Positions 1 to 8,794 are shown, counted from the first letter of the stretch. The stretch is DNA of 13,371 bases from Temnopleurus reevesii (GCA_036244855.1 BQKZ01006872.1:43377-56747), one strand, 5' to 3'. Numbers and translations: made by a program. The notes: generated from the sequence alone by a model not told the origin.

Positions 1-1612
1 ATTGATGATAAGTTTTAACATTTAGTACTCTTCAACATAACACAACAATCTTGGAAAGTCAAATTTTAGGCTGCAAAAGAAGTATTCTACCTTTAATGGT
101 TTATCCATGTAGAAGCATGTAATTTTAAGTTTTGACAAACTGTAAGTTCTGGCACTATTAAGCCAATTTTTTTTTCTATACTAATGCGATGAGAAACAAG
201 CAAAATTTTACTTTTAACAATTATATTTTCTACAGACAAGCACTCAAACTAGCAAAATTATTTCTCTCAAAAGTTTTTAAAATAAGTGAAAAAAAGCATT
301 CATCCCTTGATCGAGCTTTAAATTGGTTTGAAATGTGCCGAAGAATATTTTTATTTCCATTGTTACAAATGATAAATGAATCTCTCCTTTTGCGATATAC
401 AGTACAAGCAAGAATTATTGGTTACTTATTATCAACGATAAAAGCCCGAAATACTGGGTACAGTCCAGTGATCCATCTGTGATCACATTATTATTTGTCA
501 TGATAACAGTCTACACTGTAGCTCACAAATTATTTTTTGTTCCGATCTGGATTATGAAAAGGCTCAAATTTTGATTATCTGTGCAAATCAATTGGCAAAT
601 ATACAAGCATAAGTCAATTATTGATATTATAGTTATATACAGGTGTTTCACATGAAGCAAGCATAATATGGCGAGCAAATAGGCACACATTTTCCCTTTA
701 TTCTAAACGATCATACAAGCAAAGAAATGGCATTGCTTACTATGGCTCGAATTACAGGTGCATCTAAAATCACTCAAAGTTCTAGAATATATCATTTCTC
801 TTTGTACATTAAAGCATCAATATAACATCTTATAATCTTAAAATATCTTAATAAATCAATCTACTGATTCAGAAATCTTTTACATTGCACAGAATACATA
901 GCTGCATCACACTCTATACCATCAAATAATATATACAAATTTCAGTTCAGCAGTGAAAAAAGTATTACAGTTATGCTACTTTTAAAATTCATTTCAATCA
1001 ATATAGTGTGATATGTATTGCACTTCTCTTCCTAGTATTGCAGAGGTGTAATATGGCAGAAAATCTCAAATATTCTTAATTGATAATAGGCCTGATAGAT
1101 TTGATAGAAATATAGAACCTTATAAACTAGGTGAAATATGACAAAATTCCTGATATACCAAGGTATTTTATAAGGTCCCAGCTCTTTTCATCCTTGTTTT
1201 CTATCCCAATGTAACAAGATTCCTGATATAATTTGCCCAAGTTCATGGTGCCAAGGACCTTGTTAAAACAAGGTTTCACTGTACTTAAGAAACTCCATAA
1301 ACATGAATGATTATATGGTGTAACATACGATCAAATAGCTAGTGTGATTGATATTCAGAATTTGCTTGCTCAAAAGTGAAATTCAAACTTTCATTAGAAC
1401 TTACATCAACAAATGTTGCCATAAAATGACGAAGAAGCAAAGTGGCTCTGAAAGCACAATTCATTAGGAGAATGGGAGCGCATAAATCTTAATCATTCTG
1501 ATTTTTTTATTGAGTGGAATACCCTAAACTTAACGAAAACAAGGTGAAATATATGATATCTTTAACAACTCTTAAAAATATTCTGTTTTTTTTTATTGAC
1601 GATTGTGTTAAC
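1..1612. repeat. Copy A of the locus repeat (homologous to 6947-8345)
   Basis: Bases 1 onward align colinearly with 6947 onward, and bases 501-1612 also align with 3017-4136. Over the first 480 bases I count roughly 15 differences from 6947-7430, a few percent. It includes a pogo-like MITE (about 1111-1281) and ends exactly at the N at 1613 inside the homology. No exon is visible. The 97-codon open frame at 189-482 differs from its copy mostly at amino-acid-changing positions and is not treated as a gene. This is probably an allelic or recently duplicated version of the polycystin 3' flank. Confidence 0.85.
1111..1281. mobile_element. pogo-like MITE in copy A
   Basis: The right end AAACAAGGTTTCACTG is followed by TA (1282-1283), which is the family end CAGTGAAACCTTGTT read backwards. 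The left end (AGAACCTTATAAAC) is degraded and its exact start is uncertain. The interior has the family's TCCTGATATA and GGACCTTGTTA pieces. Confidence 0.75.
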
Positions 1613-1613
1613 N

Positions 1614-2007
1614 GTCACAGGGCCAAAAAACTTGTAAAAAATCACCAAAAATAGATTGTTACCGCAATAAGTTCAGACTCAAGTATGTATAAACATAGAA
1701 GGATGAACTGATTAGATTTTGGGTTCAGTGGGTCGAAGGTCACAGGGTCAAAAATTTGTAAAATGTATTTGATTTCTGATGGCATGGAACTTGTGTACAG
1801 ATTTTGACAAAACTTGACTTAAGTATGTATAAGCATGTGAGGAAGAACTGATGAGATTTTGGGTTCATGAGGTCAAAGGTGGCAGTGCCCCAAATTTGTA
1901 AAAATGTATTTGATTTCTGATGGCATGGAACAGGCCGTACATACCTTTCTGATTGCGTGATGGCGGAGGCATAAATTTTGACCATGCGTGGTCGAGGATT
2001 CATCTAG
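1614..2007 (+). mobile_element. Probable Helitron-like non-autonomous element, 3' part with tandem-repeat core
   Basis: Two and a half units of a ~140-base tandem repeat start at 1614, 1739 and 1879, each opening GTCACAGGG/GTGGCAGTG. The last two share a TTTGATTTCTGATGGCATGG block. A non-repeated tail follows, with TGCGTGATGGCGGAGGCATA-like sequence and a hairpin GACCA-TGCG-TGGTC (1980-1993). It ends in CTAG (2004-2007) followed by T. A 3' hairpin some ten bases before CTRR and a following T is the Helitron 3' rule. Short elements with tandem cores are known in marine invertebrates. The 5' end is lost in the gap at 1613. Confidence 0.6.
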
Positions 2008-2676
2008 TTTGCAATTAGACTTGATGCACAAATTGTAGACATCAGTCATTACTGTAAAAACCAATTTTAACATGCCTAAATTCTGGCTTACAGATCTATT
2101 TACTTTACTTATTAGCAGGTTGAAATTTTCTCTCTTTCTATATACATTCAAATTAGTGGAAATTCTAGTGAATTTATAAAACAAAACCCCAACAAAGATT
2201 CAGCTTATACCGTTTTACAAATACAACAAAATCATTGTGCTTTTCTGCCTCCTATGTTGAGCTTTATTATAAGCTGGTTTCGAAAAATAGAGAAGGCATG
2301 ATAATTCTTCTATGTTGATGTAAATGTATTCAGGTCTTTTCCCCTGCCCCTCTCCATCTCCCTATCTGTCTTCCTCTCTGTCTCTTGAATTCCTATGTTT
2401 AAAAGTTTGTTGAAACCAAGAAAAATGTTATACTATTTTTTATTCAAATCCTTGCTATTTCTCATGCAGAGGCAAGGTTCGGAGCTCTATTACATCACAA
2501 AACAGTATATTTACATAGAGGCTTTGTTATGTAATACACCACATAGATTACACAAATGACTGTTTGTATGTGATTTATCAAGATATAGTGAGTGTTAGTC
2601 AAAAACACAAAGTCATCTTCGACATTCTGTTGAGGGGTTAATTCTATAAGTTATATTTGTTCTATTAATTTTACAG
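2008..2676 (+). other. Intron upstream of the ECHS1 last exon
   Basis: AT-rich sequence with no further exon that I can support. A pyrimidine-rich, CT-repeat-like stretch occupies 2335-2388. The acceptor for the last exon is at 2675-2676. Confidence 0.65.
2335..2388 (+). repeat. CT-rich low-complexity stretch
   Basis: About 54 bases are almost only C and T, with TCTCC, CCTCTC and TCTGTC pieces. It is a polypyrimidine tract within the ECHS1 intron, about 290 bases before the acceptor, so it is not the splice tract itself. Confidence 0.7.
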
Positions 2677-2742
2677 GAGGATGCAAGGGAAGGTATGACG
2701 GCGTTTGTGGAGAAGAGACCCGCCAACTTCAAAGATAATTGA
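2677..2742 (+). CDS. ECHS1: Last coding exon of short-chain enoyl-CoA hydratase, mitochondrial
   Basis: This exon encodes the C-terminal 21 residues, EDAREGMTAFVEKRPANFKDN, followed by TGA. The run EGMTAFVEKR-x-ANFKD is the very conserved end of mitochondrial short-chain enoyl-CoA hydratase (crotonase family), which hydrates trans-2-enoyl-CoA in fatty-acid beta-oxidation and valine catabolism in the matrix. In the known fold this tail belongs to the C-terminal helical part used in trimer contacts; the active-site residues lie upstream, outside the window. The exon follows a clear acceptor (pyrimidine-rich stretch ending TTTTACAG at 2676) and begins in phase 0. Vertebrate ECHS1 also has an intron near this point. 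Earlier exons should lie upstream but are not visible, because the piece of assembly holding this exon starts at the N at 1613 and 1614-2676 is intron. The family call is strong although the match is short. A close paralogue is possible. Confidence 0.88.
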   Translation, partial: EDAREGMTAFVEKRPANFKDN

Positions 2743-2864
2743 GCATTCTATCTGACGGCCAACATCATTCAAAGTTTCCTTGAAGCTCCCTCTCCCGCCA
2801 GTGCATGTAGTCTTGGCACACAGACTCTGGTAATGCCTAGCCAAGTAGCATGTCACTGTAAGGG
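2743..2864 (+). other. Probable 3' UTR of the enoyl-CoA hydratase gene
   Basis: Sequence directly after the TGA is less AT-rich than the surroundings for about 120 bases and then meets the TTAA of a transposon end at 2865. No AATAAA or ATTAAA is visible between the stop codon and the N at 3016. The polyadenylation site therefore either uses a variant signal or lies beyond the assembly gap. Confidence 0.4.
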
Positions 2865-2868
2865 TTAA

Positions 2869-3015
2869 AGCTCATGTATAGTTTTGGTAAAGATGAAAGA
2901 AATGTGAATTTTGGGGATATTAACCATGACATATAGTTTCTATACACATTTCAAGACCATAGCATATTTTTCTACGAGCGAATTCTTTTGAAAATTTGAA
3001 TTTGACCGTTAAATC
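2869..3015. mobile_element. Partial TTAA-type transposon end in ECHS1 3' region
   Basis: It follows TTAA at 2865-2868 and starts AGCTCATGTATAGTTTTGG. It matches the reverse complement of about 10655-10799 over its whole length, with many scattered differences. It is cut off by the N at 3016, so the other end is not seen. Confidence 0.85.
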
Positions 3016-3016
3016 N

Positions 3017-4521
3017 TGATAACAGTCTACACTGTAGCTCACAAATTATTTTTTGTTCCGATCTGGATTATGAATAGGCTCAAATTTTGATTATCTGTGC
3101 AAATCAATAAGCAAATATACAAGCATAAGTCAATTATTGATATTATAGTTATATACAGGTGTTTCACATGAAGCAAGCATAATAAGGCTATCAAATAGGC
3201 ACACATTTTCCCTTTATTCTAAACGATCATACAAGCAGTGAAATAGCATTGCTTACTATGGCTCGAATTACAGGTACATCTAAAATCACTCGAAGCTCTA
3301 GAATATATCATTTCTCTTTGTACAATAAAGCATGAATATAACATCTTATGATCACAAAATATCTTAATAAATCAGTCTACTGCTTCATAAATCTTTTACA
3401 TTACACAGAATACATCGCTGCATCACACTCTATACCATCAAATAATATATACAAATTTCAGTTCAGCAGTGAAAAAAAAGTATTTCAGTTATGCTACTTT
3501 TAAAATTCATTTCAATCCATATAGTGTGATATATCTATTGCACTTCTCTTCCTAGTATTGCACAGGTGTAATATGGCAGAAAATCTCAAATATTCTTAAT
3601 TGATAATAGGCCTGATAGATTTGATAGAAATAAAGAACCTTGTTATAACTAGGTGAAATGTGACAAAATCCTGATATACCAAGGTATTTTATAAGGTCCT
3701 GGCTCTTTTCATCCTTGTTTTCTATCCCAATATAACAAGATTCCTGATATAATTTGCCCAAGTTCATGGTGCCAAGGACCTTGTTATAACAATGTTTCAC
3801 TGTACATTTTTTTTTTTTTTAGAAATTCCATGAACATGAATGATTATATGGTGTAACATACGATCAAATAGATAGTGTGATTGATATTCAGAATTTGCTT
3901 GCTCAAAAGTGAAATCCAAACTTTCATTAGAACTTTCATCAACAAATGTTGCCATAAAATGACGAAGAAGCAAAGTGGCTCTGAAAGCACAATTCATTAG
4001 GAGAATGGGAGCGCATAAATCTTAGTCATTCTGATTTTTTTAATGAGTGGAATACCCTAAACTTAACGAAAACAAGGTGAAATCTTTAATAACTCTTAAA
4101 AATATTCTGTTTTTTATATTGACGATTGTGTTAACATATATGGAGAATACCTGTATATTCACATGATCTGACCAGATTACTACACATGGGCAGCCATCAT
4201 CTTGATTGGACTAAGTGACTATGATGGTTCTTGCAGAGTTTTGATAGGACTAAGTTAAAGGAATGAGCCACTTAGACTTCTGGTCTAACTTAGTTACAAA
4301 TATTCTAATCAAACTAATAGGACAAGATGATACTTGCAGAGCCATGACCAGGTTACACTTGTACATTCATTCAAAAGAAACTAAGTGACAAAAATGGTAG
4401 TTGCAAAATCGTGACCCATACTGCAAGAGCCAATATTTTGATAGCATATATCAATTTTAGTGAATTCACTGAATTTTAGACCATTTCACACATTAGCAAG
4501 GTGTAATATTTTCATAATTCA
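3017..4521. repeat. Copy B of the locus repeat (homologous to 501-1612 and 7450-8553)
   Basis: It starts directly after the N at 3016 with TGATAACAGTC, matching 501 and 7450. Bases 3017-4136 follow copy A closely, including the whole pogo-like MITE. Bases 4137-4521 continue beyond the end of copy A and are a diverged match to about 8340-8553. This includes the motif ACTAAGTGACAAAAATGG, which recurs in degenerate form three times at 4208-4420. No coding signal is visible. Confidence 0.85.
3631..3802. mobile_element. pogo-like MITE in copy B
   Basis: Same insertion as in copy A, so it predates the divergence of the copies. The left arm is better preserved here (AGAACCTTGTTATAAC). The right end CCTTGTTATAACAATG...CACTG is followed by TA (3803-3804) and then a T-homopolymer that copy A lacks. 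Confidence 0.75.
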
Positions 4522-4638
4522 AGCATAATAAGGCTATCAAATAGGCACACATTTTCCCTTTATTCTAAACGATCATACAAGCAGTGAAATAGCATTGCTT
4601 ACTATGGCTCGAATTACAGGTACATCTAAAATCACTCA
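4520..4638 (+). repeat. Second, near-identical copy of 3174-3292 at the end of a contig
   Basis: These 119 bases repeat 3174-3292 in the same orientation with only the last base visibly different, far closer than the few-percent divergence between copies A, B and C. The segment ends at the N at 4639. It replaces the sequence that the homologous region has after GAAATTCAAG (8544-8553), which suggests a chimeric contig end rather than a natural duplication. Confidence 0.85.
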
Positions 4639-5074
4639 NCTGAAATTAAATTTCATTGCATTTTATCTCGATTAGAAGTGTTAAGTTTCATTCATTTGAG
4701 TTGCCATGATCGTTAAGTTATAGGTTTCCCGTAAGCAATGCATTACATATAAAAATAATCCCGATATAAAGAATCAATAGTTTGGCCCCAGCTCTTTATA
4801 ACCTGCTATAAGAAGACACTGAGCAGAGGGAACAAAGGATATTTAGACAAAGTAAGCAACTCCATTCAAGACTTAACAATAACTTCAATGACACAAAAGA
4901 AAGTAATTTCCCTCTCACTATAGCCTGATTGACATTTCTGCACAGAATAAGAGCTATGGAAATTTCTTATGTGTGTATCCAGATATTGTGACAACTTGAA
5001 TGAAGTTGTTTATTTTTCCAAAAGCCTTTCTGCTCATGGTGAGGCATTTTGATGATTCCAACTACCTTCTTATA

Positions 5075-5249
5075 CAGTCTAACCTCATTATAACGAGGTC
5101 GTTGGGACCAGAGGAATTACCTCTTTATATTGAAACCTTGTTATATCAGGGTCAAAATACAATAACATACAGAGAGATGGGACCAGGAAAATTACCTTGT
5201 TATAACGAGAGCTCGTTATATCAGTGCTCTTTATAACGAGGTTTGACTG
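5075..5249. mobile_element. pogo-like MITE, 175 bp, TA target duplication
   Basis: The element starts CAGTCTAACCTCATTATAACG and ends CGAGGTTTGACTG, giving inverted ends flanked by TA (5073-5074 and 5250-5251). The homologous copy at 6301-6330 reads straight through with a single TA, so both borders are exact. Interior segments contain further GTTATAACGAG-type palindromic pieces. CAGT-starting ends with a TA duplication fit the pogo/Tigger branch of Tc1/mariner. There is no transposase, so it is non-autonomous. Confidence 0.93.
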
Positions 5250-5428
5250 TACTGATTTCCCACTGTATATAATTCATGAGATAAGTATGGAGAGCAAAAG
5301 TGTGTATGTAGTGCATAATATGCTAAAGCATAAACCTGGCTAAATTCCCATTCATTTTCCTTTGGTTTATTAGGGGTCCTAATGCATTGAATGACAACCA
5401 ACATGATTCATGATTGCTAGGACTTTAA

Positions 5429-5593
5429 TGGGGTGTTGTTCAAAATCAACTGCAAATCAACTACCGCTCTGCACATTTTAACATTTTCATTCGCGCACGG
5501 TATGCGCATTTAAGAAGACGCGCATGAAACAATGATTTTGAGTTCCGATCAACTGCAACTTGCGATCAATTGCAACTTTTGAGCAACACCCCC
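5429..5593. mobile_element. MITE, 165 bp, GGGGTGTTG ends, 3-bp target duplication
   Basis: Inverted ends TGGGGTGTTGTTCAAAA and, on the other strand, GGGGGTGTTGCTCAAAA bound an interior without coding capacity that holds GCGC-rich bits. The left flank is TAA (5426-5428) and the right flank TAT (5594-5596), which looks like a TAA duplication with one change. The homologous sequence at 6521-6534 reads CTTTAAAGGTAAAA without the element. A 3-bp A/T duplication fits the PIF/Harbinger type. The superfamily is not certain. Confidence 0.88.
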
Positions 5594-5764
5594 TATAGGT
5601 AAAAAACTGCATTTGCACACATTACGGTTATGCTTACAACTTGTTGTGTACCTCAGATATGCTAAAATAATAATCTCTGAAGTATTGTGGTCGAATGTAG
5701 TTCAGAATATTTAATTCAAATAAAACTCTATTCTATCATAGACATAATTCATCTTGACACCAAC

Positions 5765-5797
5765 GGTATCGCAATACTCCTAGCGTATTACGGTACC
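5765..5797. repeat. Hairpin-forming inverted repeat
   Basis: Arms GGTATCGCAATAC (5765-5777) and GTATTACGGTACC (5785-5797) pair at 11 of 13 positions around TCCTAGC. The same structure is in the other copy at 6695-6727 with one further change. It may be a remnant of a palindromic element. No function is assigned. Confidence 0.6.
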
Positions 5798-5883
5798 ACA
5801 CACAAAACATAAGAGCACATACAGTGCGCACTTCAATACACTGCCACACCATGCGGAACNTGCTATGATCATTGATTGAAATT

Positions 5884-6789
5884 CTGAAATTAAATTTCAT
5901 TGCATTTTATCTCGATTAGAAGTGTTAAGTTTCATTCATTTGAGTTGCCATGATCGTTAAGTTATAGGTTTCCCGTAAACAATGCATTACATATAAAAAT
6001 ATTCCCGATATAAAGAATCAATAGTTTGTTCCCAGCTCTTTATAACCTGCTATAACAAGACACTGAGCAGAGGGAACAAAGGATATTTAGACACAGTAAG
6101 CAACTCCATTCAAGACTTACCAATAACTTCAATGACACACAAGAAAGTAATTTCGCTCTCGCTATATAGCCTGATTGACATTTATGCACAGAATAAGAGC
6201 TGTGGAAATGTTTTTTGTGTGTATGAAGATATTGTGACGACTTGAATGAAGTTATTTATTTTTCCAAAACCCTTTCTGCTCATGGCGAGGCATTTTGATG
6301 ATTCCAACTACCTTCTTATACTGATTTTCCACTGTATATAATTCATGAGATAAGTATGGAGAGCAAAAGTGTGTATGTAGTGCATAATATGCTAAAGCAT
6401 AAACCCGGCTAAATAACCATTCATTTTCCTCTGGTTTATTAGGGGTCCTAATGCATTGAATGACAATCAAATAAATGAATTGAATTGAATTGAATTGAAC
6501 ATGATTCATGATTGCTAGGACTTTAAAGGTAAAAAACTACATTTGCACACATTACGGTTCTGCTTACAACTTGTTGTGTACCTCAGATACGCCAAAATAA
6601 TAATCTCTGAAGTATTGTGGTCGAATGTAGTTCAGAATATTTAATTCAAATAAAACTCTATTCTATCACAGACATAATTCATCTTGACACCAACGGTATC
6701 GCAATACTCCTAGCGTATTACGGTTCCACACGCAAAACATAAGAGCACATACAGTGCGCACTTCAATACACTGCCACACCATGCGGAAC
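5884..6789. repeat. Copy of 4640-5859 without the transposon insertions
   Basis: It aligns end to end with 4640-5859 but has the uninterrupted target sites of both MITEs (6319-6320 and 6524-6526). It lies in the continuous piece that includes the polycystin exons. The bases between it and copy C (6790-6946) are single-copy in the window, and I see nothing in them. Confidence 0.88.
6476..6499 (+). repeat. Pentanucleotide microsatellite (TGAAT)n
   Basis: Nearly five perfect TGAAT units. The homologous site in the other copy (around 5390-5400) reads AATGACAACCAACATG with no repeat, so this is a length polymorphism between the two copies. Confidence 0.9.
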
Positions 6790-6946
6790 ACGCACTGAGA
6801 GAGACTCTTGCGCTATTGGTCAACGAGAGGTTAACGGCTGTTTTGAAATTTGAACGCACAGTCCATTAGTTCGAGGCCCGAATAGAAGAATTATTATTGG
6901 AATAACCATAAATGCGCCTATTATGACCAATCTTTGTGCTTAATTG

Positions 6947-8553
6947 ATTGATGATAAGTTTTAACATTTAGTACTCTTCAACATAAAACAACAATCTTGG
7001 AAAGTCAAATTTTAGGCTGCAAAAGAAGTATTCTACCTTTAATGGTTTATCCATGTAGAAGCATGTAATTTTAGGTTTTGACAAACTGTAAGTTCTGGCA
7101 CTATTAAGCCAATTTTATCCTATACTAATGTGATGAGAAACAAGCAAAATTTTACTTTTATCAATTATATTTTCTACAGACAAGCACTCAAACTAGCAAA
7201 ATTATTTCTCTCAAAAGTTTTTAAAATAAGTGAAAAAAAGCATTCATCCCTTGATCGGGCTTTAAATTGGTTTGAAATGTGCCGAAGAGTGTTTATATTT
7301 CCATTGTTACGAATGATAAATGAATCTCTCCTTTTGCGATATACAGTACAAGCAAGAATTATTGGTTACTTATTATCAACGATAAAAGCCTGAAATACTG
7401 GGTACATTCCCGTGATCCATCTATGATCACATTATTATTGGCTTTGTCATGATAACAGTCTACACTGTAGCTCACAAATTATTTTTTGTTCCGATCTGGA
7501 TTATGATTAGGCTCAAATCTTGATTATCTGTGCAAATCAATTAGCAAATATACAAGCATAAGTCAATTATTGATATTATAGTTATATACAGGTGTTTCAC
7601 ATGAAGCAAGCATAATGAGGCTATCAAATAGGCACATATTTTCCCTTTATTCTAAACGATCATATAAGCAGTGAAATAGCATTGCTTACTATGGCTCGAA
7701 TTACAGGTACATCTAAAATCACTCAAAATTCTAGAATATATCATTTCTCTTTGTACATTAAAGCATCAATATAGCATCTTATAATCGTAAAATATCTTAA
7801 TAAATCAATCTCCTGATTCATAAATCTTTTACATTACACAGAATACATAGCTGTATCACACTCTATACCATCCAATAATATATACAAATTTCAGTTCAGC
7901 AGTGAAAAAAGTATTTCAGTTATGCTACTTTTAAAATTCATTTCAATCAATATAGTGTGATATATATTGCACTTCTCTTTCTAGTATTGCACAGGTGTAA
8001 CATGGCAGAAAATCTCAAATATACTTTATCAATGAAATAGATTTGATAGAAATGTAGAAACTTGTTATAACTAAGTGAAAAAAACAAGATTCGTGATATA
8101 GCATGGTATTTGGTATGGTCCCATCTCCTGGATAGATAGTGTGATTGGTATTCAGAATTCCCCCACTCAAAATGAAGTCAAAACTTTCATTAGAACTTTC
8201 ATCAACACTTTCATCAATAAAGTAAGCCAAAGAACAACCAACAAGCACAGTTACTCTGAGTGATTAGAATCACTCTGAATGTTGTTTTTTTCCTGAATGG
8301 AAACTTGACAAAAAACAGGGTGAAATTGATTATTTCTATAACAGCTCTTAAAACAAGCTGGTCTTTGCAGAGTCATGACTAAGTTACAAACATTCAGACT
8401 AAACTAAGCGACAAAGATGGCCCTTGCAAAATCGTGACCCAATTACTGTAAAAGCAAATATTTAACATATATAAATTTTAGCGAATTAATTGAATTTGAG
8501 ACCTTTTCGAACTAAAGCATGAAGTAATTTTTATGGTTGCGAAATTCAAGAAA
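6947..8553. repeat. Copy C of the locus repeat, 3' flank of the polycystin gene
   Basis: This copy lies in the same uninterrupted piece as the polycystin exons and ends about 35 bases before the stop codon, so its right part probably serves as the transcript's 3' UTR. Compared with copies A and B it lacks roughly 150 bases (right half of the pogo-like MITE and the following sequence, junction near 8125). It also diverges strongly around 8195-8300. No gene is visible in it. Confidence 0.8.
8052..8125. mobile_element. Truncated pogo-like MITE in copy C
   Basis: Only the left part (GAAACTTGTTATAACTAAG through GGTATGGTCCCA) is present. The right half and adjoining sequence found in copies A and B are deleted, with the junction near CTCCTGGATAGATAG. 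Confidence 0.65.
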
Positions 8554-8588
8554 ATAAAACCTCAGCAAAAATTTCGGCATACACAATA

Positions 8589-8794
8589 TTAGGTGACAAA
8601 AATGGTCCTTGTCTTCCTCTGCTTGACGGCCTCTATGTCCTTCTTAACCATAGCTTCAAAGGTATTCAGCGTAGCCTTGCTGCCAATTGGTGATTTGCCC
8701 TTACCATCACCATAGTTCTTGATGACGAAGCAGACCAGTTGATCAACACGTTTCTCAATTGTATCCATCGTGTCTTGATATGCATCATCATCTC
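8589..8794 (-). CDS. Polycystin-family channel, terminal coding exon (cytosolic C-terminal tail, stop)
   Basis: This is the last coding exon of the minus-strand polycystin-like gene. It follows an acceptor ending CTCACATAG at 8795. Two bases (GA) complete the Gly codon opened by the upstream exon, then 67 codons and a TAA (8591-8589) follow. The peptide opens with acidic DDDAYQD. It then carries an amphipathic stretch, MDTIEKRVDQLVCFVIKNYG, with hydrophobic residues at heptad-like spacing, and a basic end, VKKDIEAVKQRKTR. Polycystins often end in cytosolic helical or coiled-coil segments that mediate subunit assembly, so such a role is plausible but inferred. The last residues (RTIFVT) and the stop lie in a motif resembling repeats elsewhere in the window, so the natural C-terminus may have been altered. 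No canonical AATAAA lies within 250 bases downstream; a CATAAA variant sits at 8535-8530. Confidence 0.8.

Larger units (their letters stand above)
4640..5859. repeat. Copy of 5884-6789, bounded by Ns, carrying two extra transposons
   Basis: It begins right after the N at 4639 (CTGAAATTAAATTTC, same as 5884) and ends right before the N at 5860 (CACCATGCGGAAC, same as 6777-6789). Both ends thus fall inside the homology. Single-base differences are scattered along the alignment. The large differences are two insertions present only here (5075-5249 and 5429-5593). A pentanucleotide expansion is present only in the other copy. It contains no exon. Confidence 0.88.

Noticed and set aside
189..482. 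97-codon open frame, with a shorter counterpart at 7130-7393
   Set aside because: Differences between the two copies mostly change the amino acid (Asn/Ile, Ile/Val, Gln/Arg) and the stop position is not kept. There are no splice signals or family motifs. It behaves like open AT-rich repeat sequence, not a gene.
1740..2184. Two minus-strand open frames over the tandem repeats
   Set aside because: They contain the repeated peptide VPCHQKSNTF only because the DNA is tandemly repeated. The frames cross the transposon end and carry no known motif.
2671..2856. Minus-strand open frame of 61 codons
   Set aside because: It is the antisense shadow of the ECHS1 last exon and its 3' region.
3552..3997. 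Minus-strand open frames in copy B
   Set aside because: They run through a pogo-like MITE and a T-homopolymer and are broken in copies A and C.
4740..4815. Possible further pogo-like MITE remnant (CCCGATATAAAG ... CTCTTTATAACCTGCTATAA)
   Set aside because: It has family-like pieces but no recognisable ends or TA flanks, so it is too weak to annotate.
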